From Ketobacter sp. MCCC 1A13808 (GTDB taxonomy: Bacteria > Pseudomonadota > Gammaproteobacteria > Pseudomonadales > Ketobacteraceae), in assembly GCF_009746715.1 (NCBI RefSeq), contig NZ_VRKW01000011.1, forward strand, positions 1-64,000: DNA of 64,000 nt, in the 5' to 3' direction. The position numbers and the translations under genes were made by a program. Numbering within the stretch: the first letter of the stretch is position 1; the number at the start of each line of letters is the position of its first letter. Positions 1-11,696 of this stretch are shown here, piece by piece. A model generated the notes under the pieces. The model had not been told where the DNA came from, searched no databases, and saw nothing but the letters and a program-made list of their open reading frames with translations.

Positions 1-512
1 TACCATTGGCCTTTCACCGGGCCAGGCAGCCATGAAACGTCCCAGGTCCAAACCTGATTGGGCGCGTTGGCTGTGTGCGTTGTAGCGATCCGTTTTCGCT
101 GCGGCGTCTTCTGGCGGCCCCTATGATGTACCTGATCGTATTCGTGCAGTACCCGATAGAATGTGGATTCCGAAGCCCAGTAACGGCCTTGATCCATCTG
201 GTCTGCAACAATAAACGCTGGTGAGCAGCTTTTGTATTGGGTCTGATTACAGAGCTCCATGATGGCCAGACGTTCCTCCGGGCTTAGTTTGTTATTTGGT
301 GTCGGTCTGTCGGCCAGGGGGCGTCGATCCGCCTGCACCTGACCCTCACTTGTCCACCGTTGATAAGTGCGCACACTGAGGTTCAGCAAGTCGCACGCAT
401 TTACCAGCCGGGCACCGTTACTCTGCGCTTCTTGAATCAGGGCAACGGTTTGCTGGCGATCCGGGAGGCTGGTCAATCGTCCTCGTCTTGGGTGCCCCAG
501 ATCGCCTCGGCT
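1..512 (-). CDS. IS3-family transposase OrfB, N-terminal part (incomplete)
   Basis: This frame is entered by -1 slippage from orfA at the A7 tract and stays open to the window edge. The readable product includes the OrfB-like N-terminal segment LNLSVRTYQRWTSEGQV and then a region ending in NAPNQVWTWDVSWLPGPVKG. The WTWDVSWL part is the start of the rve (DDE) integrase core, with the first catalytic Asp in the WDVS motif. The other catalytic residues lie beyond the edge. No independent start was chosen because the family normally translates this part as an OrfAB fusion. Confidence 0.8.
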
Positions 513-973
513 TTTTTTGACAAGGTCAACAAGGCAGCCGTTTCAGCCAGCGCTTTTTCCTTGCGGTGTAGCTCTCGCTCCAGTTTCTTAATCCGACGCT
601 TGTCCATTTGAGCGGCTTGACGAGACTGCTTTGTCTGTGCGTCCGATTCTGCATTGGCGCCCATACACGCCTGTTTCCAAGCTTCAATTTGTTCTGGATA
701 AATGCCATGCTTTCGACAATAGGCACTCAGCTCAGCCTCCGTCATTGATGCGGTTTCCAGCACCATGCGGAATTTCTCTTCACTGGACCACTTGTCCGGT
801 TTGGCGGAATTGGATGGCAAAACAATACCTCGTTCTCTTGCGGCTTTTCGCCAATTATACAGGGTTGCTTTGCTGATGCCTTCCTCTCGGGCTACTTCGG
901 CAACGGTCGTGCTGTGGGGCGGGGCCATCCGCCTGAGTATCGCTTCTTTACGCTCTGGGGAGTATCTTTGCAT
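473..973 (-). CDS. IS3-family transposase OrfA (helix-turn-helix protein)
   Basis: This 166-aa protein should bind the IS ends and supply the DNA-recognition part of the OrfAB transposase. It has two helix-turn-helix regions: residues about 20-45, with the motif EEGISKATLYNWRK, and about 65-100. A Lys/Arg/Glu-rich segment at about 125-155 is probably a leucine-zipper-like coiled coil. The start is supported by AGAGGA five bases before the ATG. Near its 3' end the coding strand carries a run of seven A at 518-512, a typical slippage site, which lets ribosomes move to the -1 frame and make the OrfAB fusion. Confidence 0.85.
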   Translation of the reverse strand: MQRYSPERKEAILRRMAPPHSTTVAEVAREEGISKATLYNWRKAARERGIVLPSNSAKPDKWSSEEKFRMVLETASMTEAELSAYCRKHGIYPEQIEAWKQACMGANAESDAQTKQSRQAAQMDKRRIKKLERELHRKEKALAETAALLTLSKKAEAIWGTQDEDD

Positions 974-1050
974 TGTCGTCCTCTGAAAAGTTCAGGTGAC
1001 AACAAGGCTGACAGATAGGGAAAGAGAATGAAGAGCTACATCTCCGCCTA

Positions 1051-4000
1051 ATGAGACGGTTGGTCAATGGTATTTACCAAACAAAAGACCAAGACAAAAT
1101 AAATGAGCTTTTTTCTTTCTTATCAGGAAAACCCAAGTGCTTTGATAGCCTTTTGGATCTGTGTTTTTCCATATGTATTGACCAATACCCATCGGATTTA
1201 GTAAGAGCCGCTTTCAAGACTGTTATTGATTGGGCAGAAAATGAAGGCGATAACTTAGATTTTTCAGACAGGTTGTTAGTTACTGAGCTGGACTTCAGAA
1301 CCAACAGCAGTATAGAGAAAACTGAAAAGTGGTTTAAAAAATTAGAACAGCCAAAACTGTATAAACATGGCCTGTATGGTCAATGGAAAAACTTAAGTCC
1401 GTTCATAGATAGAATTCGATTCAACAGGTTATTAGCAGCACAAGGTCAAAACCAAGACCCGCTTAAAGTTGTACCCAACGAAAGTGATCAGAAGTACACA
1501 GGAAACGTCCTGTTTGAACGCGGCGTGACTAGGTTTTCGAGTATTTGGGGGAGAGCTTGGGCTGGAGAGCAACTATCGCCCAGTTTTATCGTTCAAGAGA
1601 TAAAGCCATCATTCGAATTAATGCGAAAACCATACAGTCAGACAAGAGATTGGACTGGGTGGTATGAATTTGAAGCAGCAGCCGTAGATTACTTTAACTT
1701 TGCTATAAGGGCTACTTCACAGCATGGACATGATTGTATCCAGGCTTTAGCTGGAGCTTTTATAGAAGATTGGGATAGACGATATTGGCCAACTGGTTGG
1801 CGAAGAGAAATCGCCTTCACCTTATACAAAGAAGGGTATAGTCGAAATGGCTTAGTTAGTGTTCTGGATCAAATCGAAAAAGAGATACCCGATTTCGATG
1901 AAATTCACTCCAAGATATCCGAATACTATGAGCTTGCCATAGTTTGGTCAAAGATTGGTGAGCCAGATAGAGCCGCCCGCTTAGTGCCAAAAATTTTTAT
2001 GGGATCTTTTGGAATATACCATAGAAAAGATAGACAATTCTCTCACTGGGTGTCATGGCTAGCTAAGTTCACCACCCAACATCCTGATTTGGCCTACGAT
2101 GACATATGCCGATTTTCCTCGGCTCTAGTTAGTTTGGAACAATCTGGTAATGGTCGTGGTACTCAAGAGGCGGGACGTGATCTGCTCGCGGTAGTCACCT
2201 GTTGGAACCTTCAATACGGTTTGAAGCTTTTAAGTTGGCTGTTCAATCAAAAAGGTCTTCACTATGCCCCAGGGTTAACAGGGCTCTTGTCTGGAATGCT
2301 TGCTCGCTCTAACCCATCGTTTAGAGAAATATCCACGACAATAAGAAAATTACTTATTCCCTTCGAAGAGTACAATCCCTCCAATTTGTCTAAACAGTTT
2401 GTATCGCTTTACGGTATGTTACCTTGTAGGGGTGAAAACGAAGAGATTGAAAAACTGATCACCGCAGTGAAAACGCATTCACTACCCTCAAATCGATATT
2501 CCTGGTTGGAAGGCATTGCACTTGGCGCGCGCGAAGCGGGTATAGACAATAGTGAGTATGCATCTATAGCTATTTCTACACCGCAGGAAAAGCATGTCAC
2601 CAGTGAACCCTCTCTGAAGTTAAAAACGGGGGAAAAGCTTACGGATGAAGAAGCTCAACTGAAAGTAAACTCAGTGGAAAGCCTATTTAAACTTGTGCGA
2701 TCTGTAGAGTCTGTCGAATATTTTCGATGGGTTAATCTAGTTCAACCATTTTTAAAAACAATGGATGCTATTCAATTAGATGAACTTCATAAACTTCTGC
2801 AACCTTTTAACCCAGATAACAACGTTGTTTCTTCTATTACCGGCGAATTGTCTAAGAGGGGTGAAGTAGATAGAGCTATCAAGTTGCTCGAAGATTTAAT
2901 TGAGAATTCAGATGCTAAAGGTTGGGATTTACATTGGGACGGAGGCTCTAGGCAGGCCATATTCAAAACGCTTGTTGAAATTGATAGTAAAGAGTGGCGA
3001 CCTAAAGCACTTTCTAGCTTAGTTGATGATTACATAAGTGAATACCGGTATCCAAGCAGTTTGATTTGGAACCTGGAAGAGATTGTCGATATCCTCTTCG
3101 AAGATAAAGACGTACTGCCTGTCTGGAGAGAGATTGTAGATCATGTATATCAGCTAGACGATTTTGACCAGAGTAGTACTCCACCCGCACTTCAGGATAG
3201 TCATGAAGATCCGAGTGACTCTAGCCTACTGATTCAGTTTTCCTTCGATATGTTCGATGTAGGTATTCCTGAATTAGCACACATGGCTCACCAAGCAATA
3301 GTTGAGTTTTCTATAGTTGAGGAAAATTGGCCTGAAATTCATCAGCAAATTGCAAAAAGAATCAACAAAGTTGGATTGACACAGATAAAAGTAATGTCTT
3401 TGCTAAATAGCTTAGCAAATGATTGCGAGGGCTTTGTTTCTCAGTTTATAACTGAAATATCTTCTCTCTGTGCATCGGAAAACTTTAGTGTGCGGATGCT
3501 TGCCTTGAATTTATCTAATAAGTTAGAAGTTGAAGGCAGCTTGCCTCCAAATGAGCGATCAAAACTGCCCTTGGTATACGAGCTGGAATTACCAAAATTT
3601 GAGAATAGAAAAGAAGCTATTCCTTTTTCCGCTATGCGGCCAGGTGAAACATTACCTGATATCAATGATCCAATTGAGCTGCTTAGGCCTTTAACATCCG
3701 AAGCTAAGCTCGTGGCTAAAATGGCAAACCTGCCGTTTGAGAATCTGGCTTTTAGAGCGTCTGAGCTTATGAAAACTCTAATTCCAGAAGGTGAATGGAA
3801 TAAACAGGCAGAAGAAGCTTATAGAAAATGGATGGAAGGATTTGGACTCAAACTCACCTACCATAGGCTACGTCCAAAAGTTGCAAAGCTAGCGCTATCT
3901 TATGTTGTATCAGAATTAATAGATGGTGGGCGAATACCTCTCCAAAAACAAGAACTCTATTTATTGGATGCTATTTTTAAACGAAGTGACGAATTTCTGT

Positions 4001-4701
4001 TAGCCCTTAATCCAACTATTCGGCCAGAATGCATTGTTGTCCCACAAGCTAGAAATCGAGAGATATCTCACAATCACGATGAATGGCTCGGAGATATCGA
4101 ACAAGCCTTTTCACACTTTGTTATCAGTCTCAACACTGGACAAGAAATTTTAGGTGAACTCACAACCTGGGTTTGGATGGATTGGGACATGCCAACCGAA
4201 ACTCGCATGTCTACAGTCTGTCATCCACAGTGGAATAATAATGCAGATATTGAGACGCCCTTTGCTTTATTTCCAAGCATGATGAATTGGTCTGCAAACG
4301 ATTATCCAGATATTTCTTCCACTAACGATCCCTCATTAGTTATTTACGGCTCTGGTTCTTATATTGATCACGGTGGTCTCGAATGGCTAGCGCTGAACCC
4401 TTCCGTTGGATATTCACTTGGGTGGTCATTATCACAGAAAGGCCTATTCCAATGGGTTAATGAGAAGGGGGATATTATGGTTGAAAGCGTCTATTGGAAA
4501 GATGGCCCAATTTCCAGACTACCACCTAAAATGGACGATATTTGTTCAAATGGTTGGCTTGTTGTTGCGTCACATGAAGCTGTTGAACAAATTCGAGAAG
4601 TTATCGGTGAGGCCGCACGCGTGAATATCGTTACCAGGAGCTATGGAAAGGGCTCTTACGAGCCCACAACTAACTCTGTCCAAAAAAGATGTCGTTGGTA
4701 G
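1051..4701 (+). CDS. Very large protein of unknown function, possibly a C-terminal remnant
   Basis: This 1216-codon ORF has no domain I recognise. It is rich in helical, TPR/HEAT-like stretches (for example about residues 250-480 and 560-760) and ends in a Trp/Gly-rich region at about 1040-1200. No Walker A motif, signal peptide or membrane segment is visible. The frame stays open upstream of the chosen ATG to the IS3 end near 1013, reading NEELHLRLMRRLV, and no good ribosome-binding site precedes the ATG. The 5' end has therefore probably been removed by the IS. Base composition is more AT-rich than the neighbouring gyrB. Long alpha-solenoid proteins of this layout are common as sensor regions of STAND/NACHT-type defence proteins, but this is only a suggestion. 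It is isolated, convergent with gyrB and may be unexpressed. Confidence 0.6.
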   Translation: MRRLVNGIYQTKDQDKINELFSFLSGKPKCFDSLLDLCFSICIDQYPSDLVRAAFKTVIDWAENEGDNLDFSDRLLVTELDFRTNSSIEKTEKWFKKLEQPKLYKHGLYGQWKNLSPFIDRIRFNRLLAAQGQNQDPLKVVPNESDQKYTGNVLFERGVTRFSSIWGRAWAGEQLSPSFIVQEIKPSFELMRKPYSQTRDWTGWYEFEAAAVDYFNFAIRATSQHGHDCIQALAGAFIEDWDRRYWPTGWRREIAFTLYKEGYSRNGLVSVLDQIEKEIPDFDEIHSKISEYYELAIVWSKIGEPDRAARLVPKIFMGSFGIYHRKDRQFSHWVSWLAKFTTQHPDLAYDDICRFSSALVSLEQSGNGRGTQEAGRDLLAVVTCWNLQYGLKLLSWLFNQKGLHYAPGLTGLLSGMLARSNPSFREISTTIRKLLIPFEEYNPSNLSKQFVSLYGMLPCRGENEEIEKLITAVKTHSLPSNRYSWLEGIALGAREAGIDNSEYASIAISTPQEKHVTSEPSLKLKTGEKLTDEEAQLKVNSVESLFKLVRSVESVEYFRWVNLVQPFLKTMDAIQLDELHKLLQPFNPDNNVVSSITGELSKRGEVDRAIKLLEDLIENSDAKGWDLHWDGGSRQAIFKTLVEIDSKEWRPKALSSLVDDYISEYRYPSSLIWNLEEIVDILFEDKDVLPVWREIVDHVYQLDDFDQSSTPPALQDSHEDPSDSSLLIQFSFDMFDVGIPELAHMAHQAIVEFSIVEENWPEIHQQIAKRINKVGLTQIKVMSLLNSLANDCEGFVSQFITEISSLCASENFSVRMLALNLSNKLEVEGSLPPNERSKLPLVYELELPKFENRKEAIPFSAMRPGETLPDINDPIELLRPLTSEAKLVAKMANLPFENLAFRASELMKTLIPEGEWNKQAEEAYRKWMEGFGLKLTYHRLRPKVAKLALSYVVSELIDGGRIPLQKQELYLLDAIFKRSDEFLLALNPTIRPECIVVPQARNREISHNHDEWLGDIEQAFSHFVISLNTGQEILGELTTWVWMDWDMPTETRMSTVCHPQWNNNADIETPFALFPSMMNWSANDYPDISSTNDPSLVIYGSGSYIDHGGLEWLALNPSVGYSLGWSLSQKGLFQWVNEKGDIMVESVYWKDGPISRLPPKMDDICSNGWLVVASHEAVEQIREVIGEAARVNIVTRSYGKGSYEPTTNSVQKRCRW

Positions 4702-4768
4702 GTGTTATTTTTGAATTTAGTTGAGTGATACCTTTGTCCTCAATAAGCCGCTACTTCCTTTCTTAATG

Positions 4769-4832
4769 AGTTCATGAATTACGAGACACTAGTTCACGAT
4801 TGTGAGACCTCAGTTCACGAATTATGAGATCC
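4769..4832 (+). repeat. Three tandem imperfect 21-22 bp direct repeats
   Basis: Three consecutive units begin AGTTCAtGAATTaCGAGA, AGTTCACGAtTgTGAGA and AGTTCACGAATTATGAGA, at 4769, 4791 and 4812. They lie in the 146-bp gap between the stop of the large ORF and the gyrB stop. They could be the end of a lost mobile element, since some IS families carry repeated transposase-binding sites at their ends, or a protein-binding array. I see no ORF or intrinsic terminator in this gap. Confidence 0.7.
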
Positions 4833-4847
4833 CACAACTTACTTATG

Positions 4848-7316
<2,469 letters not shown>

Positions 7317-8426
7317 TTACTCGGCAGAAACCAGCTTCCCATGTTCCACGTGAAACATATGGTGTTCCGTGAGCTGCGATAGTAGCGTTTCATTAATACT
7401 TTGCTCACTAATGGCTGTTATAAAAGCCTGGCAGGGAAAATCCATAAGAAAGCGAGTCACATACTCAATGTTATTCTTGTCTAGTTCCGCGGGTAAATCG
7501 TCCAGCAACAGAACCGGTGAAATGGACCGCAAGGCCCTCATCACAGCTACCTGTGCGAGTCTAACCCCGTATAATACCAGCTTTTTCTGCCCTCTGGAGC
7601 ATATATCTTTAGCCATGCCGTCTGACCAACTGATCACCATATCGGCTCTATGGGGCCCGTACAGGCAGGTTTTCCGTTCGATCTCGGTTCTCGCATTTAA
7701 TTCCAGGCATTGGTATAAATCTGAATATTTCTGTTTATTCCAACCGGACTTGTACCGGAGCGATACGGGTTCAGCAATATTAAAATAGTTCGAGGCTATA
7801 TTCTGAAATTGAGCGTTAAGCTCGGCTATGTACTTTCCACGCATATCGTCGATAAGTTGACCTTCGTTGACTAACTGTTGGTTCCAGTAGCTCAGATCGT
7901 TTTCGGATATGACTTTCGTTGACTTTAACAGCGCATTTTTTTGCTTGTAGACTCTTCTATATCGATGCCAAATATCAAGATAAGTATGTTCCACGTGAAA
8001 CATACCCCAATCCAAAATAGAACGCCGCAAACCAGGGCCACCGTCAATAAGTTCAATCGAACCTGTATCAATACTGACAATAGGGAGCTTTATCGCCAAC
8101 GATGAGATGCGCTTCTGTGTTTCTCCATCAATACGGGCGAGAGTAGAGCCATTCATCCCTTTCGAAATACCGAGTTTCTCGGGTCCGCTTCCGTTGCCAG
8201 GATTAACACCACCGAAAACTACTAACTCGGAAGCTGTGTGGGATATCACTTTTTTGGGATCGACAGACCGAAAAGAACGGCCGTTGGATAACAAGGAAAT
8301 TGCTTCAAGAATGCTAGTTTTACCGCAGCCATTGCGGCCCACAATAAAGTTGGTTTTGGGGTGAGGGGAGATTTTGAGATGCTGGAGATTACGTAAATGA
8401 GTAACCTCCAGAGATTCCAGAAACAT
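7317..8426 (-). CDS. recF: DNA replication and repair protein RecF
   Basis: RecF is an SMC-like ATPase that helps load RecA at single-strand gaps with RecO and RecR. The 369-aa protein has the Walker A motif GRNGCGKTS at residues 30-38, an ABC-type signature region near DICSRGQKKLVLYG, and Walker B in the segment PVLLLDDLPAELD. Two short peptides reading MFHVEH, at about residues 141-146 and 356-361, are encoded by perfect parS sites, so the chromosome-partition sites sit inside the reading frame. The gene begins 5 bp after the dnaN stop, which supports co-transcription with dnaN. Confidence 0.97.
   Translation of the reverse strand: MFLESLEVTHLRNLQHLKISPHPKTNFIVGRNGCGKTSILEAISLLSNGRSFRSVDPKKVISHTASELVVFGGVNPGNGSGPEKLGISKGMNGSTLARIDGETQKRISSLAIKLPIVSIDTGSIELIDGGPGLRRSILDWGMFHVEHTYLDIWHRYRRVYKQKNALLKSTKVISENDLSYWNQQLVNEGQLIDDMRGKYIAELNAQFQNIASNYFNIAEPVSLRYKSGWNKQKYSDLYQCLELNARTEIERKTCLYGPHRADMVISWSDGMAKDICSRGQKKLVLYGVRLAQVAVMRALRSISPVLLLDDLPAELDKNNIEYVTRFLMDFPCQAFITAISEQSINETLLSQLTEHHMFHVEHGKLVSAE
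7342..7357. promoter_or_regulatory. parS: parS site (ParB-binding palindrome) inside the recF 3' end
   Basis: The sequence TGTTCCACGTGAAACA matches the bacterial parS consensus TGTTNCACGTGAAACA at all 16 positions. It is about 3.7 kb from the proposed oriC and encodes the peptide MFHVEH near the RecF C terminus. The parA and parB genes in the same window are the expected partners. Confidence 0.93.
7987..8002. promoter_or_regulatory. parS: parS site (ParB-binding palindrome) inside recF
   Basis: This second perfect match, TGTTCCACGTGAAACA, is 645 bp from the first and has the same orientation. It again encodes MFHVEH, here near RecF residues 141-146. Two sites this close to oriC would be a nucleation centre for ParB spreading. 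Confidence 0.93.
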
Positions 8427-8431
8427 TCAGG

Positions 8432-9535
8432 CTATAGACGCATTGGCATAACTACATAAGACGCGGTCTCATCGTTAGCGTCGGTAATAAGAGCACTACT
8501 ATTGGAGTCAGCCATCAGAATTTTAACGTTCTCGCTACGGATGACATTCATTACATCAAGCAGATAATTCACATTGAATCCAATCTCCAACTCCGCACCG
8601 TGATAATCAACGTTAATCGTTTCCTCTGCTTCTTCTTGCTCCGGGTTATTGGCGACCGTTGTGAGACTGCCATCCAACAACCTAATTCGGACGCCGCGAT
8701 ATTTTTCATTGGATAAAATGGAAACCCTCGAAAAACACTGCTTCATCTCGTCTTTATCGCTGATAACAGTTTTATCACTATTTTTAGGTAAAACACGCTC
8801 ATAATCAGGGAATTTCCCATCAATTAGCTTGGAGGTGAAGCGTAAATCCGTATCTTCTACTCGAATATGATTACTACTCAAGGATACCGAAACATCCGCG
8901 TCCATATCAGTGAACAACTTGGACAGCTCAAGCACGCCTTTTCGTGGAACTATAGCCTGCACAGCTTGGTCCACTTCGCATTGGATTTCTGCATTACAAA
9001 GCGCTAGGCGATGCCCGTCAGTGGCCACAGCCCGGAGTAAATTGGCTGAAACCTCAAATAGCATCCCGTTCAGATAAAAACGAACGTCCTGTTGCGCCAT
9101 CGCGAAACCGGTGCGGTCAATAACCGATTTCAAATAACCCTGGTTAATGGAAAAACGGGTAGTACCACTGGCATCTTCCAGATTTGGAAACTCGTTTGAG
9201 GGCAGGGTAGCCAGGCTAAACCGGCTACGACCGGCCTTCACCAATAACTTTTGGTCCTCAAGAATAAATTGGACGCTGCTTTCTTCGGGCAATGATTTAC
9301 AGATATCCAATAACTTTTTCGCTGGAACTGTAATTTCTGCATTTTCAAACTGTGAGTCGAGGGTGACACGAGCGACCAATTCCACTTCCAGATCAGTGCC
9401 AGTGAGCAATAATTGATCACCATCAATCACCATCAACACGTTGGAAAGCACCGGCAATGTTTGCCGACGCTCCACAACCCCGGCAACCTGTTGCAGAGGT
9501 TTTAATAATTTTTCCCTTTCAATGGTAAAATTCAT
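8432..9535 (-). CDS. dnaN: DNA polymerase III beta sliding clamp
   Basis: DnaN forms the ring-shaped dimer that tethers DNA polymerase III and other DNA enzymes to DNA. The 367-aa protein is the family's usual length. It begins MNFTIEREKLLKPLQQVAGV, holds the conserved VLSNVLM segment near residue 30, and ends in the typical VVMPMRL, which forms part of the hydrophobic partner-binding pocket. It lies 31 bp after dnaA and 5 bp before recF on the same strand, the classic dnaA-dnaN-recF arrangement. Confidence 0.98.
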   Translation of the reverse strand: MNFTIEREKLLKPLQQVAGVVERRQTLPVLSNVLMVIDGDQLLLTGTDLEVELVARVTLDSQFENAEITVPAKKLLDICKSLPEESSVQFILEDQKLLVKAGRSRFSLATLPSNEFPNLEDASGTTRFSINQGYLKSVIDRTGFAMAQQDVRFYLNGMLFEVSANLLRAVATDGHRLALCNAEIQCEVDQAVQAIVPRKGVLELSKLFTDMDADVSVSLSSNHIRVEDTDLRFTSKLIDGKFPDYERVLPKNSDKTVISDKDEMKQCFSRVSILSNEKYRGVRIRLLDGSLTTVANNPEQEEAEETINVDYHGAELEIGFNVNYLLDVMNVIRSENVKILMADSNSSALITDANDETASYVVMPMRL

Positions 9536-9566
9536 AACCTACCCCATAAGTTAGTAATCACTAACT

Positions 9567-11015
9567 CTATGATGTTAACGACCTTAAAAGATTAGTATAG
9601 TCTTCTCTTACATCGGAGCTCTCTTCTCTTAGCTCCTTTATCTTGCGACACGCATGCAACACGGTAGTGTGATCCCGGCCGCCAAAGGCATCACCGATTT
9701 CAGGCAAACTGTGGTTGGTTAACTCCTTTGCCAGCGCCATTGCAATCTGGCGCGGCCGCGCAACAGAACGACTGCGTCGCTTTGACAAAATATCAGCCAT
9801 CTTGATTTTAAAATACTCGGCTACGGTACGCTGTATGTTATCTATGCTAACTTGTTTTTCCTGCAGTGCCAGAAGATCTTTTAACGATTCTTTCACAAAT
9901 TCCAGAGAGATCGGCTTGCCCGTGAAGTGTGCATTCGCTATCACACGCTTCAGCGCGCCTTCTAATTCCCGTACATTTGAACGTACCCGCTGGGCGACAA
10001 AAAAAGCAGCTTCGTCCGGCAAATTAATTTTAGCCTGTTCTGCCTTCTTCATTAATATGGCCACCCGGGTTTCTAGCTCCGGGGGCTCGACTGCAACCGT
10101 CAATCCCCACCCGAAACGCGATTTCAAACGTTCCTCAACCCCCATGATCTCTTTCGGATAACGGTCACTGGTCAAGATCATTTGCTGACCGCCTTCCAGC
10201 AAGGCATTAAAGGTATGGAAAAACTCTTCCTGGGAACGCTCTTTACCCGCAAAGAACTGGATATCATCAATCAATAGCGCATCGACCGAACGGTAAAAGC
10301 GTTTGAATTCATTGATCGCATTAATCTGTAGCGCTTTCACCATATCAGCAACAAAGCGCTCTGAATGCAGATACACCACCTTGGCATTCGGGTTCTGCGT
10401 CATCATGAAATTACCCACAGCGTGCATCAAGTGGGTCTTACCTAAGCCGACACCACCATAAAGAAAAAGAGGGTTATAGGCCTGTCCCGGATTCTCTGCA
10501 ACCTGGGTAGCGGCAGCCCTGGCCAACTGGTTCGATTTACCTTCGACAAAGCTACTGAATATAAAGGAAGGATTAAGATTGGTTTTATGTTTAATCGTGC
10601 CGCCAACATCCACTTCACGTTTGGGCGGCTTAGGTCTGGTGTCCGGTAAATCCAGTTCACTTTGACCGCTGTTATCTGACCGCCGCGACACATCATGAGC
10701 TACCACGGTCACACTGCGACCGGACGGGCCGGTAGAGGTATCCACCACGGACGCCGTGGGCCTGCTTTGACGGGAACCGATCGCCAACACCACCGTCAAC
10801 GGCTCTTCATCTATAGCAATCTCTCTCATCAATTCCGAAATACGGTTGAGAAATTTTTCGTTGACCCAGTCCAGTACAAAACGATTCGGCGCCAGCAGCC
10901 TTAATTGAGGACCGTCTTCCTCCGCCTGAAGTGGGCGAATCCACATATTAAACTGTTGCGAAGGCAATTCTTCCTGTAAACGGTCAAGGCATTGCCCCCA
11001 GAGCGAACTTCCCAC
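9567..11015 (-). CDS. dnaA: Chromosomal replication initiator DnaA
   Basis: DnaA is the AAA+ ATPase that binds DnaA boxes at oriC and opens the duplex. The 482-aa protein has an N-terminal DnaB/DnaA interaction domain ([20 protein letters not shown]), a variable linker at about 80-140, and the AAA+ core with Walker [10 protein letters not shown] at about 187-195 and Walker [13 protein letters not shown]. Its C-terminal DNA-binding domain carries the signature [15 protein letters not shown] at about 445-459. The start is a GTG, as in several other DnaA genes. It is the first gene transcribed leftward from the origin region. Confidence 0.98.
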   Translation of the reverse strand: MGSSLWGQCLDRLQEELPSQQFNMWIRPLQAEEDGPQLRLLAPNRFVLDWVNEKFLNRISELMREIAIDEEPLTVVLAIGSRQSRPTASVVDTSTGPSGRSVTVVAHDVSRRSDNSGQSELDLPDTRPKPPKREVDVGGTIKHKTNLNPSFIFSSFVEGKSNQLARAAATQVAENPGQAYNPLFLYGGVGLGKTHLMHAVGNFMMTQNPNAKVVYLHSERFVADMVKALQINAINEFKRFYRSVDALLIDDIQFFAGKERSQEEFFHTFNALLEGGQQMILTSDRYPKEIMGVEERLKSRFGWGLTVAVEPPELETRVAILMKKAEQAKINLPDEAAFFVAQRVRSNVRELEGALKRVIANAHFTGKPISLEFVKESLKDLLALQEKQVSIDNIQRTVAEYFKIKMADILSKRRSRSVARPRQIAMALAKELTNHSLPEIGDAFGGRDHTTVLHACRKIKELREESSDVREDYTNLLRSLTS

Positions 11016-11547
11016 TTGGCAGCCCCCGGTAAAAATCAGAAAAGGTAAATTGAAGAGGAATGATATACCCCGAATCTCGACTTATCCACAGCTGAGGAAA
11101 AGATTTTTTGACGCAGAATATTCATTTTTGGTTGAAAAATTTCGTTTGTGGATAAGTCCTGAACAAAGTACGTTGAATCCTGGGTGCGAAAAGTGGGTTA
11201 AATCGGGTTTTACCCACATGGTAAGGTTATCCACAATTCCATCCGCAGCTTTCGGTCAGCTAATACCGTTTTTTGCCACACAGTTATCATTCGTCTAACT
11301 ATCTGTTTTAATTATATTTTAATAGGTTATCCACAGAAACTATCAACACTAATAACAACAATCATAAAAATATCTTTATATATATTAATATTATTATTAC
11401 GACCTGTGGACTGTTGAAAACCCAGATGATTTTCCCCATTGACATCCGCATCCCGGCGCCATAGAATTGCGCCTCATTTTTCAGTGATGATGTTCTGTCC
11501 ATCCGGACAAATAAACGTCATTTAACTCAAGTTAAAGTGGTTTCGAC
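11016..11547. other. oriC: Probable chromosomal origin (oriC) region between dnaA and rpmH
   Basis: This 532-bp gap between divergent dnaA and rpmH has four perfect 9-mer DnaA boxes. TTATCCACA occurs at 11082-11090, 11227-11235 and 11327-11335, and its complement TGTGGATAA at 11147-11155. A very AT-rich stretch at about 11300-11400, directly beside the last box, is a good candidate for the unwinding element. A further box-like TGTGGACTG starts at 11405. I see no real gene here. Confidence 0.85.
11439..11467 (+). promoter_or_regulatory. Sigma70-type promoter for rpmH-rnpA
   Basis: TTGACA at 11439-11444 and TAGAAT at 11462-11467 are separated by exactly 17 bp. The pair lies about 80 bp before the rpmH start and points toward it. 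This is a near-consensus housekeeping promoter, as expected for a ribosomal protein gene. Confidence 0.8.
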
Positions 11548-11682
11548 ATGAAAAGAACATTCCAGCCCAGCAACCTGAAGCGCAAAAGAAATCACGGCTT
11601 CCGTGCTCGCATGGCAACCAAAAGCGGACGTCAGATTCTGGCTCGCCGTCGCGCGAAAGGCCGTAAGCGTCTGTCTGCGTAA
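11548..11682 (+). CDS. rpmH: 50S ribosomal protein L34
   Basis: This 44-aa, strongly basic protein is bL34 of the large ribosomal subunit. It begins [20 protein letters not shown] and ends in GRKRLSA, matching the family along its whole length. It is followed after 14 bp by rnpA, the conserved pairing beside oriC. The upstream promoter at 11439-11467 probably drives both genes. Confidence 0.98.
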   Translation: MKRTFQPSNLKRKRNHGFRARMATKSGRQILARRRAKGRKRLSA

Positions 11683-11696
11683 GATGATTCGGTGGC

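Larger units (their letters stand above)
1..1013 (-). mobile_element. IS3-family insertion sequence, cut by the left window edge
   Basis: Two overlapping leftward frames encode an IS3-type OrfA and the first part of an IS3-type OrfB. The proposed right end is near 1013, where the complement begins TGTCAGCC, matching the TG...CA ends usual in this family. The exact end is inferred, because the other terminal repeat lies outside the window. The element abuts the 5' end of the large ORF to its right and appears to have truncated it. Confidence 0.8.

Noticed and set aside
11050-11298. 82-codon ORF in the origin region
   Set aside because: It overlaps several DnaA boxes, has no ribosome-binding site and its product resembles nothing; it is a chance frame.
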